Positions 16,651 through 24,094 of a stretch of 64,000 nt of DNA are shown here, in pieces; the stretch's first letter is position 1; each line of letters starts with the position of its first letter. The DNA is taken from assembly GCA_026003755.1 (NCBI GenBank), contig BPHV01000001.1:1400393-1464392 (forward strand), given 5' to 3'. The position numbers and the translations under genes were made by a program. The DNA comes from Candidatus Roseilinea sp. GTDB lineage: Bacteria > Chloroflexota > Anaerolineae > J036 > Brachytrichaceae. Under the pieces are notes generated by a model. The model did no database searches. It was not told the DNA's origin and saw only the letters and a list, made by a program, of their open reading frames with translations.

Positions 16651-16656
16651 ATTATA
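16651..16656 (-). promoter_or_regulatory. -10 box of sucD
   Basis: Perfect TATAAT on the minus strand about 60 bases before the sucD ATG, leaving a leader of roughly 55 bases that contains AAGG near the start. No convincing -35 element. Confidence 0.55.
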
Positions 16657-16705
16657 GCGACCCGCATGAGATTTGAGGCGACGCCACTGTCGGCAACCAA
16701 CAAAC

Positions 16706-16738
16706 AAGGGGCGGCATCACCAGGCGATGCCGCCCCTT
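16706..16738 (-). terminator. Intrinsic terminator after the winged-helix gene
   Basis: Perfect 13-bp stem (AAGGGGCGGCATC, 16706-16718, with 16726-16738) and 7-base loop. On the minus strand it is followed by GTTTGTTGGTT, so it ends the transcript of the gene at 16766 before the sucD promoter. Confidence 0.8.
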
Positions 16739-16765
16739 GCAAACTTTGGACCAATGCGGATAGCC

Positions 16766-16927
16766 CTACTTGATAATGCCTGCCCGGCGCATCCATTCGA
16801 CGCGCTGCTGGATGTAATCCAGCGGGACGTGCTCGGCCTTGGCCAGCGCATGCCAATCGGGCAGCCCCAATGGCGCTGTCTTGATCGCTTCCAGAATTGT
16901 CCTCTCTAGCTTGGTCAGCTTGATCAC
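16766..16927 (-). CDS. Very small winged-helix DNA-binding protein, 53 residues
   Basis: Reads VIKLTKLERTILEAI... to ...EWMRRAGIIK. The pattern LTKLERTILEAI, a helix-turn-helix around ALAKAEHVPLDYIQQRV, then RRAGIIK matches the N-terminal helix-turn-helix of Lrp/AsnC-type regulators without any ligand domain. GTG start at 16927 chosen because AAGGAGG lies 10 bases upstream; the longer ORF would bury it. It has its own TATAAT (16994-16989) and its own terminator, so it is a single-gene unit. Could be an autonomous regulator or a remnant of a larger one. Confidence 0.68.
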   Translation of the reverse strand: MIKLTKLERTILEAIKTAPLGLPDWHALAKAEHVPLDYIQQRVEWMRRAGIIK

Positions 16928-16988
16928 CGTGTGACCCCTCCTTCCTAATAAGCTCGAATTATGAATAGAAGCCGATGAGCCGAATGGC

Positions 16989-16994
16989 ATTATA
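16989..16994 (-). promoter_or_regulatory. -10 box of the small winged-helix gene
   Basis: TATAAT on the minus strand, about 60 bases before the GTG start, giving a leader of about 55 bases ending in the AAGGAGG ribosome site. Confidence 0.55.
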
Positions 16995-17116
16995 CCAGCG
17001 CAGATAGCAGATGCGAGTTTTATGGATAGGCTTGCGGTGCAAGCATAGGTTCGGACACAGGTCAGGATCAGCCAAATCGGGCCAAGCTGGTTTTTGCCGG
17101 ATTTCCATCGCGGCGC

Positions 17117-17605
17117 TCAGCGCAAGAAGGGTTGTGGAGCGCCCGCGAGCGCGTCCTGAATCCGAATCTTATGCGCAAGCAACACGGGCTCCGGCAGCGC
17201 GTCCGGTGGATAGAAGCCGATGTCCACGCTCTCGGATGAGATGGCCAGTTGTCCACCGATGATCTCGCACTCGAAGCACATATTGCAAATTTGCACCACC
17301 TCGCCGCCCGGATAACGGGCCACCAGGAACTGCGTCGGGTCGGAGTAAATGCCGATTAACCGCTTGACCCGCACGCGCAGGCCGGTCTCTTCCCACACCT
17401 CGCGCACGCACGTTTGGGTGATGCTCTCACCGATGTCTTGTCTCCCACCGGGCATCGCCCAGTGACGATTATCCTGGCGCAATTGCAACAGCAGATGCCC
17501 CTGCTCGTTCAGGATAAAGGCCGAAGCGCTGCACTGAATGCGACTGGGCAGCCGTTCCACCGGTGCGCCGGTCCAGTCGTAGAGGATTGTCGCAGATTGT
17601 GTCAT
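17117..17605 (-). CDS. Nudix hydrolase
   Basis: 162 residues. A complete Nudix box is visible: GGRQDIGESITQTC followed by VREVWEETGLRV (pattern G-x5-E-x7-REVxEExG), the Mg2+-binding catalytic motif for hydrolysis of nucleoside diphosphates linked to another group. It lies in the MutT-like subgroup (WAMPGG before the box). Substrate unknown. The ATG at 17605 (MTQSATIL) is preferred to one nine codons upstream because TATCAT (17619-17614) lies 8 bases before it, a leaderless arrangement. Divergent from the methyltransferase gene. Confidence 0.85.
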   Translation of the reverse strand: MTQSATILYDWTGAPVERLPSRIQCSASAFILNEQGHLLLQLRQDNRHWAMPGGRQDIGESITQTCVREVWEETGLRVRVKRLIGIYSDPTQFLVARYPGGEVVQICNMCFECEIIGGQLAISSESVDIGFYPPDALPEPVLLAHKIRIQDALAGAPQPFLR

Positions 17606-17657
17606 GAGGGCTGATGATACGCGACCGGTCAACGCCCGGATATGTTAGGCTGCAGGT

Positions 17658-18374
17658 GTGCTTTCGCTGGATAGGCAGAACCAATACCGCGAACGCTATC
17701 GCGCCATGCGCCCAGGCTGGCGTGCGAGCGGAGAGGTCTACGAGTCGCGCGTCCGCCAGTATGCGACCGGCGACGCGATCGTGCTCGACCTGGGCTGCGG
17801 CGCAGGTGGCGTGATGGAACTGCTGGGCGCGCAGGTGAAGATGCTGGCCGGCGTAGACCGCCATTGGCCCTCGCTGTCGTGCAACCGCGTGCGCGCCATG
17901 CAGCGCGTCTTGAGCGAAGCGGACGCGATCCCCTTTCGGGCCGCATCGTTTGATCTGGTGGTGTGTTCGTGGGTGATCGAGCACATCGCCCGACCGGATC
18001 GCTTATTCGCCGAGGTGAGTCGGGTGCTCAAGCCGGCCGGCCACTTCGTTTTCCTGACGCCCAACGCGGCCAACTACGTCACCCTGCTCAATCGGCTGAC
18101 GCCAAAACTGGCGCAGGCGCCGCTGGTGCGCATATGCTACGGGCGCGCCCGGGCGGATACTTTTCCGGTGACCTATCGGGCGAACACACTGCGCGCGCTG
18201 CGCAAGTTGGCCGGCGACGTCGGCCTGCATGTCTGCGCGCTGGAGACGATTCACGATCCCACGTATCTCGCCTTCGGCGAGGTTGCGTTCCGCTTGAGCG
18301 CGCTCGTCGAGCGATTCATCGCCGATGCATGCGCAGTGCACATCGTTGGGGATTTCGCCAAGCGCGCATCGTGA
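17658..18374 (+). CDS. SAM-dependent methyltransferase (class I, UbiE/type 11)
   Basis: 238 residues. Motif I VLDLGCGAGG (42-51) binds S-adenosylmethionine; motif II-like AGVDRHW and the type-11 segment SFDLVVCSWVIEHIARPDRLFAEVSRVLKPAG follow. The C-terminal third probably selects substrate, which is unknown. GTG start; TATGTT at 17641-17646 lies 11 bases upstream. Followed after 13 bases by the Lgt-like gene. Confidence 0.85.
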   Translation: MLSLDRQNQYRERYRAMRPGWRASGEVYESRVRQYATGDAIVLDLGCGAGGVMELLGAQVKMLAGVDRHWPSLSCNRVRAMQRVLSEADAIPFRAASFDLVVCSWVIEHIARPDRLFAEVSRVLKPAGHFVFLTPNAANYVTLLNRLTPKLAQAPLVRICYGRARADTFPVTYRANTLRALRKLAGDVGLHVCALETIHDPTYLAFGEVAFRLSALVERFIADACAVHIVGDFAKRAS

Positions 18375-18387
18375 AACCGAACTAAGT

Positions 18388-19164
18388 ATGCCTTCGCAGT
18401 TCATCTCGGTCGGCCCGTTCGCGCTCAATGTCTACACCGCGCTCCTCGCAGCCGCAGCGCTGGCGACCTCGGCCTGGGCCTTGCACCAAACACGCGACAG
18501 GCGCATCATCATTGGGGTGTTCTTCGTCGCCCTTTTCGCCCTGGCCTTTGGTCGCATCGGCTACGTCGCGTTGCACTGGGAATACTTCCGCGAACGCACC
18601 GATCAGCTTTTCTCTTTGGCCGGCTTGTCAGAACATGGGGCGGTCGGGGGCGGCACCATTGGGCTGATCCTGGCGTTGCGCGTCGCGCGCGGCATGTCTC
18701 CGGCGTTTGTCCGGCAGTGGCTTCCGCTCGCGCTTTCGCTCGTCGGCATCGCCGCGTCCATCGGTTGTATTCCGAACGGCTGCGCGTATGGCCGTGAGGT
18801 GTTCTGGCAAACGGATGGGGAACACTCGCCGGCATGGCTGCTGCGCGCCGACTGGCCGGATGCCTATTCGATCCACAACCCGCGCTGGCCGACGCAGGCA
18901 TTCATGGCATCCTGGCTGGCGGCGACAGGCGCGAGCTGGGCGGTTTGGACGGGGCTGCCGGCGAACCGCCGGGGCTGCCGATCGGTCTCACCTGCCATCC
19001 GCTTCGCCATCCTGTGCTTTGCCGCCGGCGACTTTCTGATCCAGTTCTTTCGCGGCGATCCAGCGCCGACGTTGGCCGGCCTGCGCATCTACCAGTGGCT
19101 GGACTTAGGGTTGTTGGCGTCCGTCGCAATGACCTCTGTGTTTACCATAACTCACACCCGCTGA
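18388..19164 (+). CDS. Prolipoprotein diacylglyceryl transferase-like membrane protein
   Basis: 258 residues, about six to seven membrane helices. Lgt-like motifs: FGRIGYVALHWEYF (Lgt GGRLGYVLFY), GLSEHGAVGGGTIG (Lgt HGGLLG with its His), and IGCIPNGCAYGREVFW, which corresponds to the GCFxxGCxYG of Lgt relatives. The arginine usually found just before IGC is a Ser here (AASIGC), so a divergent paralog is possible rather than the main Lgt that makes the lipoproteins seen in this window. Start at the ATG at 18388. Second gene after the methyltransferase. Confidence 0.72.
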   Translation: MPSQFISVGPFALNVYTALLAAAALATSAWALHQTRDRRIIIGVFFVALFALAFGRIGYVALHWEYFRERTDQLFSLAGLSEHGAVGGGTIGLILALRVARGMSPAFVRQWLPLALSLVGIAASIGCIPNGCAYGREVFWQTDGEHSPAWLLRADWPDAYSIHNPRWPTQAFMASWLAATGASWAVWTGLPANRRGCRSVSPAIRFAILCFAAGDFLIQFFRGDPAPTLAGLRIYQWLDLGLLASVAMTSVFTITHTR

Positions 19165-19280
19165 GCCATCGGTTGCGTCCCCCCCACTTCGGGTACACTG
19201 TCGTCGCCGCATCCTGACAGCGCGGTCGCGCTTCTACCCTATTTCGCGGCCGTCCGATCACGGCTATCTCGGAAGGGGAT

Positions 19281-20354
19281 ATGGCCATGCGACGCACGCG
19301 CGAGTTGTTGTTCCAAACCGATACGCTCAAACTTGAGCTGCTCAACACGCCGATCAACCAACTCGACTTGAAGTTCGAGGGCACGATCTTTGCCCAGGCT
19401 ATCCCGCTGGTGAAAGAGGAGCTGCGACGGGCCGGCGTTCGCAAGCTCGAGCCGGTTTTCTACATCTCAACAGGCTATGGTTGCATCGCCGGCCAGCCGA
19501 TCATCTCGTTGGGCTTTTACGACTTTCACCCGCTGCTCAAGGAGCTGAACGAGGAGTTTCGCGGCTGGCGCTACAGCGACGCCGACATCTTCGACTTGCT
19601 GCGCCACGAGTGCGGACACGCCTTCTGCTATGCCTACAAGCTCTACCGGCGCAGGGACTTTCGCGAGTTGTTCAATGTGCGCGGCCACTTCTTCAACACC
19701 TATCCGGAGAGCGACGCGTATCGCTACAACCCGTGGAGCCGTAGCTACGTCAACCCCAATGGCGACTACTACGCACAAAAGCACCCGGACGAGGATTTTG
19801 CCGAGACGTTCACCGTATGGCTCACACCGCGCTCGAATTGGCAGCGGGTATATCGCCACTACCCAACCGCGCTGAAGAAACTGCGCTTCACTGACCGCGT
19901 GGTCAAGGAGCTGGGCGTCTGTCCGCCGCTGGTCGAGGTGGATGAAGGCTGGATGATCGAACCCTACACCGAGGTGAAGCTGACCGTGGCCCAATTCATG
20001 AAGGCCAAACCTAACCGCTACTACCACAAGGTCACCGGCTATGTGGACCCTGACCTGAAGGCGATGTTTCGTCCGCAGCCACAACGCTGCACACGTCGCG
20101 AATTGTTCAGCCGGTTCATGCGCGCCGAAGCCTTCATCAAAGCGCACAAGCAACTCTTGATCTCGCGCATCGCCTACTGGGTCGGCGTGGATTCGGTGGT
20201 GGTCTTTGACCTGCTCGACAAGTTAATCACGCGCGCCAGGGCGCTCAACTTGTGGCTCGAGAAGGCGCAGGAAGAGAAGAAGCTGATCGAACTGACAACC
20301 TACGTCGCCACCTTGTGCACGCGCTACAAGAACGCCGGCCAGTATCTGGCTTGA
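19281..20354 (+). CDS. Putative zinc-binding metallopeptidase
   Basis: 357 residues, cytoplasmic. It contains HECGH (109-113), a textbook HExxH zinc site, in a predicted helix (IFDLLRHECGHAFCYAY), and about 60 residues later PDEDFAETFTVWL, which offers a third zinc ligand (Glu171 or Glu175), the gluzincin arrangement. The rest, with many aromatic and basic residues, matches no family I can name beyond putative zinc-binding metallopeptidase. GGAAGGGG precedes two in-frame ATGs at 19281 and 19287; the second has better spacing. Followed after 12 bases by an SDR gene. Confidence 0.65.
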   Translation: MAMRRTRELLFQTDTLKLELLNTPINQLDLKFEGTIFAQAIPLVKEELRRAGVRKLEPVFYISTGYGCIAGQPIISLGFYDFHPLLKELNEEFRGWRYSDADIFDLLRHECGHAFCYAYKLYRRRDFRELFNVRGHFFNTYPESDAYRYNPWSRSYVNPNGDYYAQKHPDEDFAETFTVWLTPRSNWQRVYRHYPTALKKLRFTDRVVKELGVCPPLVEVDEGWMIEPYTEVKLTVAQFMKAKPNRYYHKVTGYVDPDLKAMFRPQPQRCTRRELFSRFMRAEAFIKAHKQLLISRIAYWVGVDSVVVFDLLDKLITRARALNLWLEKAQEEKKLIELTTYVATLCTRYKNAGQYLA

Positions 20355-20366
20355 AAACGGATAACC

Positions 20367-21293
20367 ATGGCAACGATCCTCATCACCGGCGGCACCGGGC
20401 TGATCGGCCGGCACGCGGCAAAACTGCTGTGCGCGCGCGGCCACGCTGTGCGCATCCTTTCGCGCCGCGCCCGGCCCGACGTGCCCTTGCTGCGCGGGCT
20501 GCCCGTTGACTATGCGCAGGGCGACGTGCGCGACCCCGCCTCGCTGGCACCGGCATTCGCAGGATGCGACGCGGCCGTGCTCTCCCACCAATTCCAGAAC
20601 TTTCCAGTTGAGAACCCAAAGCGTAACGAGACGTTCGACGCCGTGGATCGCGCCGGCACCGAGCACTGCGTCGCCGCTGCGCGAGAGGCCGGCGTGCGAC
20701 GTCTGGTTTACATGAGCGGCATCGCCCTTGGCAACCCCAACCCACCCCACCCCGGCATACGGGCCAAGTGGGCTGCCGAGCGGGCCATCTTCGAGAGCGG
20801 CATCCCGGCCATCGCGCTGCGCGTGAACGTGGTCTATGCTGCGGACGACAAATACTTCCCCCGGTTGGCGCGCGCCGCACGACGGTCGCCGTTCGTGCCC
20901 ATCCCCGGCGCCGGCGCTGCGCGCTGCGCGCCCGTGCATGTGGATGACGTGGCGCGCGCAATTGCGCACGCCATCGAGCGTTCGACAATCAGCGGCGTGG
21001 TCAACGTGTGCGGGCCGGACGAGGTGACCTGGAAGGAACTCCTGTTGGCCGTCGCGCAGGTCAACGCTGCGGGACAGCGCAAAATACCGCTGCCCATCCC
21101 GCAGCGCCTGCTCCTCCTGGCCGGCTGGATGGGCGAACGCTTGCCCACGCCGGCGCTCTCGCGCGATGCCGTGATCTTCGCCACGCGGTTCGACCAGTCG
21201 TGCCGCGACGGCATAAGCTGCAGCGAGGCGTTTGGCTTCCAGCCCATCGGGCTGCGCGAGGGCCTGCGCATGACCTTTGCCGAGCGCAGGTGA
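20367..21293 (+). CDS. NAD(P)-binding atypical SDR (NDUFA9/NmrA-like)
   Basis: 308 residues. Rossmann motif GGTGLIG (8-14) at the N-terminus, then LVYMSGIALG where classical SDRs have the catalytic Tyr region; YxxxK is replaced by IRAKW, as in atypical SDRs that bind NAD(P) without classical catalysis. The C-terminal part (VHVDDVARAIAHAI, GVVNVCGPDEVTWKELL) resembles the NDUFA9-type group associated with complex I or quinone metabolism. Role here unknown. Likely co-transcribed with the metallopeptidase-like gene. Confidence 0.8.
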   Translation: MATILITGGTGLIGRHAAKLLCARGHAVRILSRRARPDVPLLRGLPVDYAQGDVRDPASLAPAFAGCDAAVLSHQFQNFPVENPKRNETFDAVDRAGTEHCVAAAREAGVRRLVYMSGIALGNPNPPHPGIRAKWAAERAIFESGIPAIALRVNVVYAADDKYFPRLARAARRSPFVPIPGAGAARCAPVHVDDVARAIAHAIERSTISGVVNVCGPDEVTWKELLLAVAQVNAAGQRKIPLPIPQRLLLLAGWMGERLPTPALSRDAVIFATRFDQSCRDGISCSEAFGFQPIGLREGLRMTFAERR

Positions 21294-21357
21294 TGCAGCC
21301 CACCTTTGGCGCGCCGTTCGCGCTCGTCGGATGCGCGCGACATGCAATCGCAGCGCG

Positions 21358-21864
21358 CTATCGGCAGTCGCCTGGCTCGGCCAGCACGTAGCCGCCGCGC
21401 ACCGTCGCGCCGATCACCAACGCCGCGCTGATCAGCACGATGTTCTTGATGATGTACTGGCCCTCCAACGTCGGCGCAATGGGGAAGATGGCCCACGTTT
21501 CGCCGGGGAAGAGCGCCAGCGGCGTGAGCGTGCCCAGCATCTGCGCCAACAAAAGCAGGATGGTGACGCGCATGAACTTGCCGCTGATCATCCCTAGGCC
21601 GATCAGGCACTCCCAAATGGCCAGCGCCGGCACACTCACCGCCGGCGGCACCAGCCCAAAGGTGAGCGCGCCGATCGTGCGCGCGGCCAGGTCTTGCGCC
21701 GGGCTGAGGCCGGGGATCAACTTGAGCGCCCCGAACCAGAGGAACACGACGCCGAGGCCGATGCGCAGCAGGGTGATGCCGTGCCGTGCCATCCAACGCG
21801 TGATGCGCCGGTCAATCTGATCGAAATTCAGTTGCAGCAGTGCAATTGATTTATCCGTTGACAT
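21358..21864 (-). CDS. DoxX / DUF417-like membrane protein
   Basis: 168 residues with four predicted membrane helices: ITLLRIGLGVVFLWFGALK (typical DoxX first helix), a helix after SVPALAIWECLIGLG, VTILLLLAQMLGTLTP, and IIKNIVLISAALVIGA. The start is set at the ATG at 21864 (MSTDKSIALL), where AAGGATGG lies upstream. Members of this superfamily are linked to oxidative-stress or respiratory functions but most are uncharacterised. Convergent with the SDR gene. Confidence 0.75.
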   Translation of the reverse strand: MSTDKSIALLQLNFDQIDRRITRWMARHGITLLRIGLGVVFLWFGALKLIPGLSPAQDLAARTIGALTFGLVPPAVSVPALAIWECLIGLGMISGKFMRVTILLLLAQMLGTLTPLALFPGETWAIFPIAPTLEGQYIIKNIVLISAALVIGATVRGGYVLAEPGDCR

Positions 21865-22125
21865 GATCCACCATCCTTGAACACTGGCGCGAATCGTCTC
21901 ACATTCGCGTTCAAATGTCATGGTCGTTCCGCGCCGGTCAGACATGACTTTTCTCACCCAGGTTGACGCGTCAAATCGCGCTATGCAACACCGAGCTGCT
22001 TTGCCCATGGCCGGCGATTCAGCCCCAGGGACAAACCCCGCTTAGGAAGGGGGGAGGCAACGGCTCTGCCTTCGCTCGCCCGATTGGCTCGCCCTGTTGG
22101 AGAAACGTCGCCTAAGTCATGGCGG

Positions 22126-22131
22126 TATAAT
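22126..22131 (+). promoter_or_regulatory. -10 box of the thiamine operon
   Basis: Perfect TATAAT; transcription would start near 22138, just before the TPP aptamer. No convincing -35 element. Confidence 0.6.
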
Positions 22132-22151
22132 TTGCCCACAATCCAATACGC

Positions 22152-22242
22152 GAACGGGGAGTCCGCGGACGCGGGCTGAGAGGGCGCCCAATCCGGCGCC
22201 GACCCTTGAACCTGATCTGGGTCATGCCAGCGGAGGGAAACG
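22152..22242 (+). promoter_or_regulatory. TPP (THI-box) riboswitch
   Basis: All conserved THI-box blocks are present in order: CGGGGAG at the 5' end, GGGCTGAGAGGGC (pyrimidine-sensing helix), a variable GGCGCC stem, then GACCCTTGAACCTGATCTGG and GTCATGCCAGCGGAGGGAA. It binds thiamine pyrophosphate. An intrinsic terminator follows 25 bases later, just before the first gene, so TPP is expected to cause premature termination. Downstream genes are a TPP-forming kinase and a thiamine transporter, matching the expected regulon. Confidence 0.95.
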
Positions 22243-22266
22243 CGAAGCGCTATCGGCGGTGCTCAC

Positions 22267-22304
22267 CACATCCCCACTGGCATCCCCAGTGGGGATGTGC
22301 TTTT
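22267..22304 (+). terminator. Riboswitch-controlled terminator ahead of thiN
   Basis: Perfect 14-bp stem (22267-22280 with 22286-22299), CATCC loop, then CTTTT. It ends 5 bases before the thiN ATG, so read-through is needed for any expression of the operon. It is the expression platform of the TPP riboswitch. Confidence 0.88.
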
Positions 22305-22308
22305 ACCG

Positions 22309-22992
22309 ATGCGCATTGTGATCATTGCCAACGGCGATCCGCCAGGACAAGACGAAGCAGCGCGCTGGCTAGCGGGAGGCGCCATGCTCATCTGCGCTGA
22401 CGGCGGCGCGCGCACCGCGCTGGCTTTGGGGCTGACGCCGGCGCACGTCATCGGCGACTTCGATTCGCTGAACGAAGATGCGCTCGCCGAGCTGGCGCGG
22501 CGCGGCGCACAATTGCACCGTCACCCAACGCGCAAGGACGAAACCGACCTAGAGCTTGCGCTGCTGTTCGCTGCCCGCGCCCTGCGCGACGAGGAACGGC
22601 CGGAGATCGTCGTCCTCGGCGCGCGTGGCGGGCGGTTAGACCACGAGTTGGCCAACATGCTGCTGCTGGCGATGCCTGCGCTTCGGCATGCGCGGGTGTT
22701 GCTGGCGCACGGATGCGAGCGCGTCTTCCTGATAGACGCGCGCGATCGGCCGGCGACGTTGACCCTGCGCGGCAGCGCCGGCGACACCGTCTCACTCCTG
22801 CCCTTCGGCGGCGACGCCCACGGCATCTGCACCACCGGGCTGGAATATCCGCTGCGCGACGAGTCGTTGTCCATCGGCCCGGCCCGCGGCGTGAGCAACG
22901 TCCTGCTCGGCGAGGAAGCGACCGTCTCTCTGCGACAAGGGATGCTGCTATGCGTGATCATCCATCACGCCCCAACAACTGAAAACCGATAA
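22309..22992 (+). CDS. thiN: Thiamine pyrophosphokinase
   Basis: Transfers pyrophosphate from ATP to thiamine, making TPP. 227 residues. Motifs: IANGDPPG at the N-terminus, CADGGARTALALGLTP, VIGDFDSL, RKDETDLELAL and GARGGRLDHELAN, the catalytic and substrate-binding signatures of the family. The C-terminal beta domain (GDTVSLLPFGG, GLEYPL) is also present. ATG at 22309 is four codons into the longest ORF; the earlier start would lie within the terminator. First gene of the TPP-riboswitch operon. Confidence 0.93.
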   Translation: MRIVIIANGDPPGQDEAARWLAGGAMLICADGGARTALALGLTPAHVIGDFDSLNEDALAELARRGAQLHRHPTRKDETDLELALLFAARALRDEERPEIVVLGARGGRLDHELANMLLLAMPALRHARVLLAHGCERVFLIDARDRPATLTLRGSAGDTVSLLPFGGDAHGICTTGLEYPLRDESLSIGPARGVSNVLLGEEATVSLRQGMLLCVIIHHAPTTENR

Positions 22993-23002
22993 ACCCGAAT
23001 CT

Positions 23003-24094
23003 ATGAGGCAAATGAAGATGAAACGCTTGATCCTTTCTCTAACGATGGCGACGCTGCTGGCAGCATGCGCCGTGCAAGCGCCGCCGCCCCGCCCCGTGAC
23101 GCAGCCGCAGCGGGCTGCGCCGCGCACGCTGACGATCATGACCCACGACAGCTTCAGCGCAAGCGAAGACGTGATCGCCGAATTCGAGCAGGCCAACAAC
23201 GCCAAGGTCGTCATCCTCAAGTCCGGCGATGCCGGCTCGACGTTGAACAAGGCCATCCTAAGCAAGGATGCGCCGCTGGCGGACGTGATCTACGGCGTGG
23301 ACAACACCTTCCTCGGCCGCGCGCTGGCCGCCGACATCGTTGAGCCGTACAACTCCCCGGCGCTGGCCGACATCCCCGACCGCTTCAAGCTCGACCCGCA
23401 AAATCGGATGCTGCCGGTGGATTACGGCCACGTGATCATCAACTACGACAAAGCTTATCTACGAGAAAGGGGATTGGCGCCGCCCACTTCGCTGCGCGAG
23501 CTGACCGAGCCGCAATGGAAGGGCAGGCTGGTGGTGCAAAACCCGGCCACATCGTCACCCGGACTCGCCTTCCTGCTGGCGACCATCGCCGCTTTCCCCG
23601 AAGGCAGCACATACGATTGGAAGCAGTTTTGGCGCGACCTACGGGCTAACGATGTGTATGTCAGCCCCGACTGGAGCGACGCCTACTACTCCCAGTTCAG
23701 CGGCAGCAGCGGCAAGGGGCCACGCCCGCTCGTCGTCTCCTACGCCACCAGTCCGGCTGCCGAGGTCTTCTTCAGCGAGGGCAAGCTGGAAGAACCGCCC
23801 ACCGGCAACCTGGAGGGCACGGCCTTCGAGCAGATCGAGTTCGTTGGCATCTTGAAGGGCACCAAGAACCGCGACCTGGCCGAGAAGTGGGTGGACTTCA
23901 TGCTGAGCAGGCGCTTCCAAGAGGATATCCCACTGCAAATGTTCGTCTATCCGGTCGCGCGGGCGGCCCAGTGGCCGGAGGTGTTTGTGAAGTTCGGCCA
24001 GCCGCCGGCGCAGGCCTTCTCACTGACGCCCGAACAGATTGATCAGGGCCGCGACCAGTGGATCGAGACGTGGACGCAGCTCGTCCTCAAGTGA
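23003..24094 (+). CDS. thiB: Thiamine ABC transporter substrate-binding lipoprotein
   Basis: Extracytoplasmic receptor for thiamine or its phosphates, 363 residues. Lipoprotein signal with lipobox LLAAC (Cys22), a short Pro-rich linker, then a ThiB/TbpA-type domain: LTIMTHDSFSASEDVIAEFE, DVIYGVDNTFLGRAL, and LPVDYGHVIINYDK. The C-terminal QFWRDLRANDVYVSPDWSDAYYSQF region also matches ThiB. Context (TPP riboswitch, thiN upstream, thiP downstream) supports thiamine as substrate. The precise start among three near ATGs is uncertain. Confidence 0.92.
   Translation: MRQMKMKRLILSLTMATLLAACAVQAPPPRPVTQPQRAAPRTLTIMTHDSFSASEDVIAEFEQANNAKVVILKSGDAGSTLNKAILSKDAPLADVIYGVDNTFLGRALAADIVEPYNSPALADIPDRFKLDPQNRMLPVDYGHVIINYDKAYLRERGLAPPTSLRELTEPQWKGRLVVQNPATSSPGLAFLLATIAAFPEGSTYDWKQFWRDLRANDVYVSPDWSDAYYSQFSGSSGKGPRPLVVSYATSPAAEVFFSEGKLEEPPTGNLEGTAFEQIEFVGILKGTKNRDLAEKWVDFMLSRRFQEDIPLQMFVYPVARAAQWPEVFVKFGQPPAQAFSLTPEQIDQGRDQWIETWTQLVLK

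Noticed and set aside
20223-21347. 374-codon minus-strand ORF over the SDR gene
   Set aside because: Antisense to an SDR with clear Rossmann motifs; no family features and no ribosome site.
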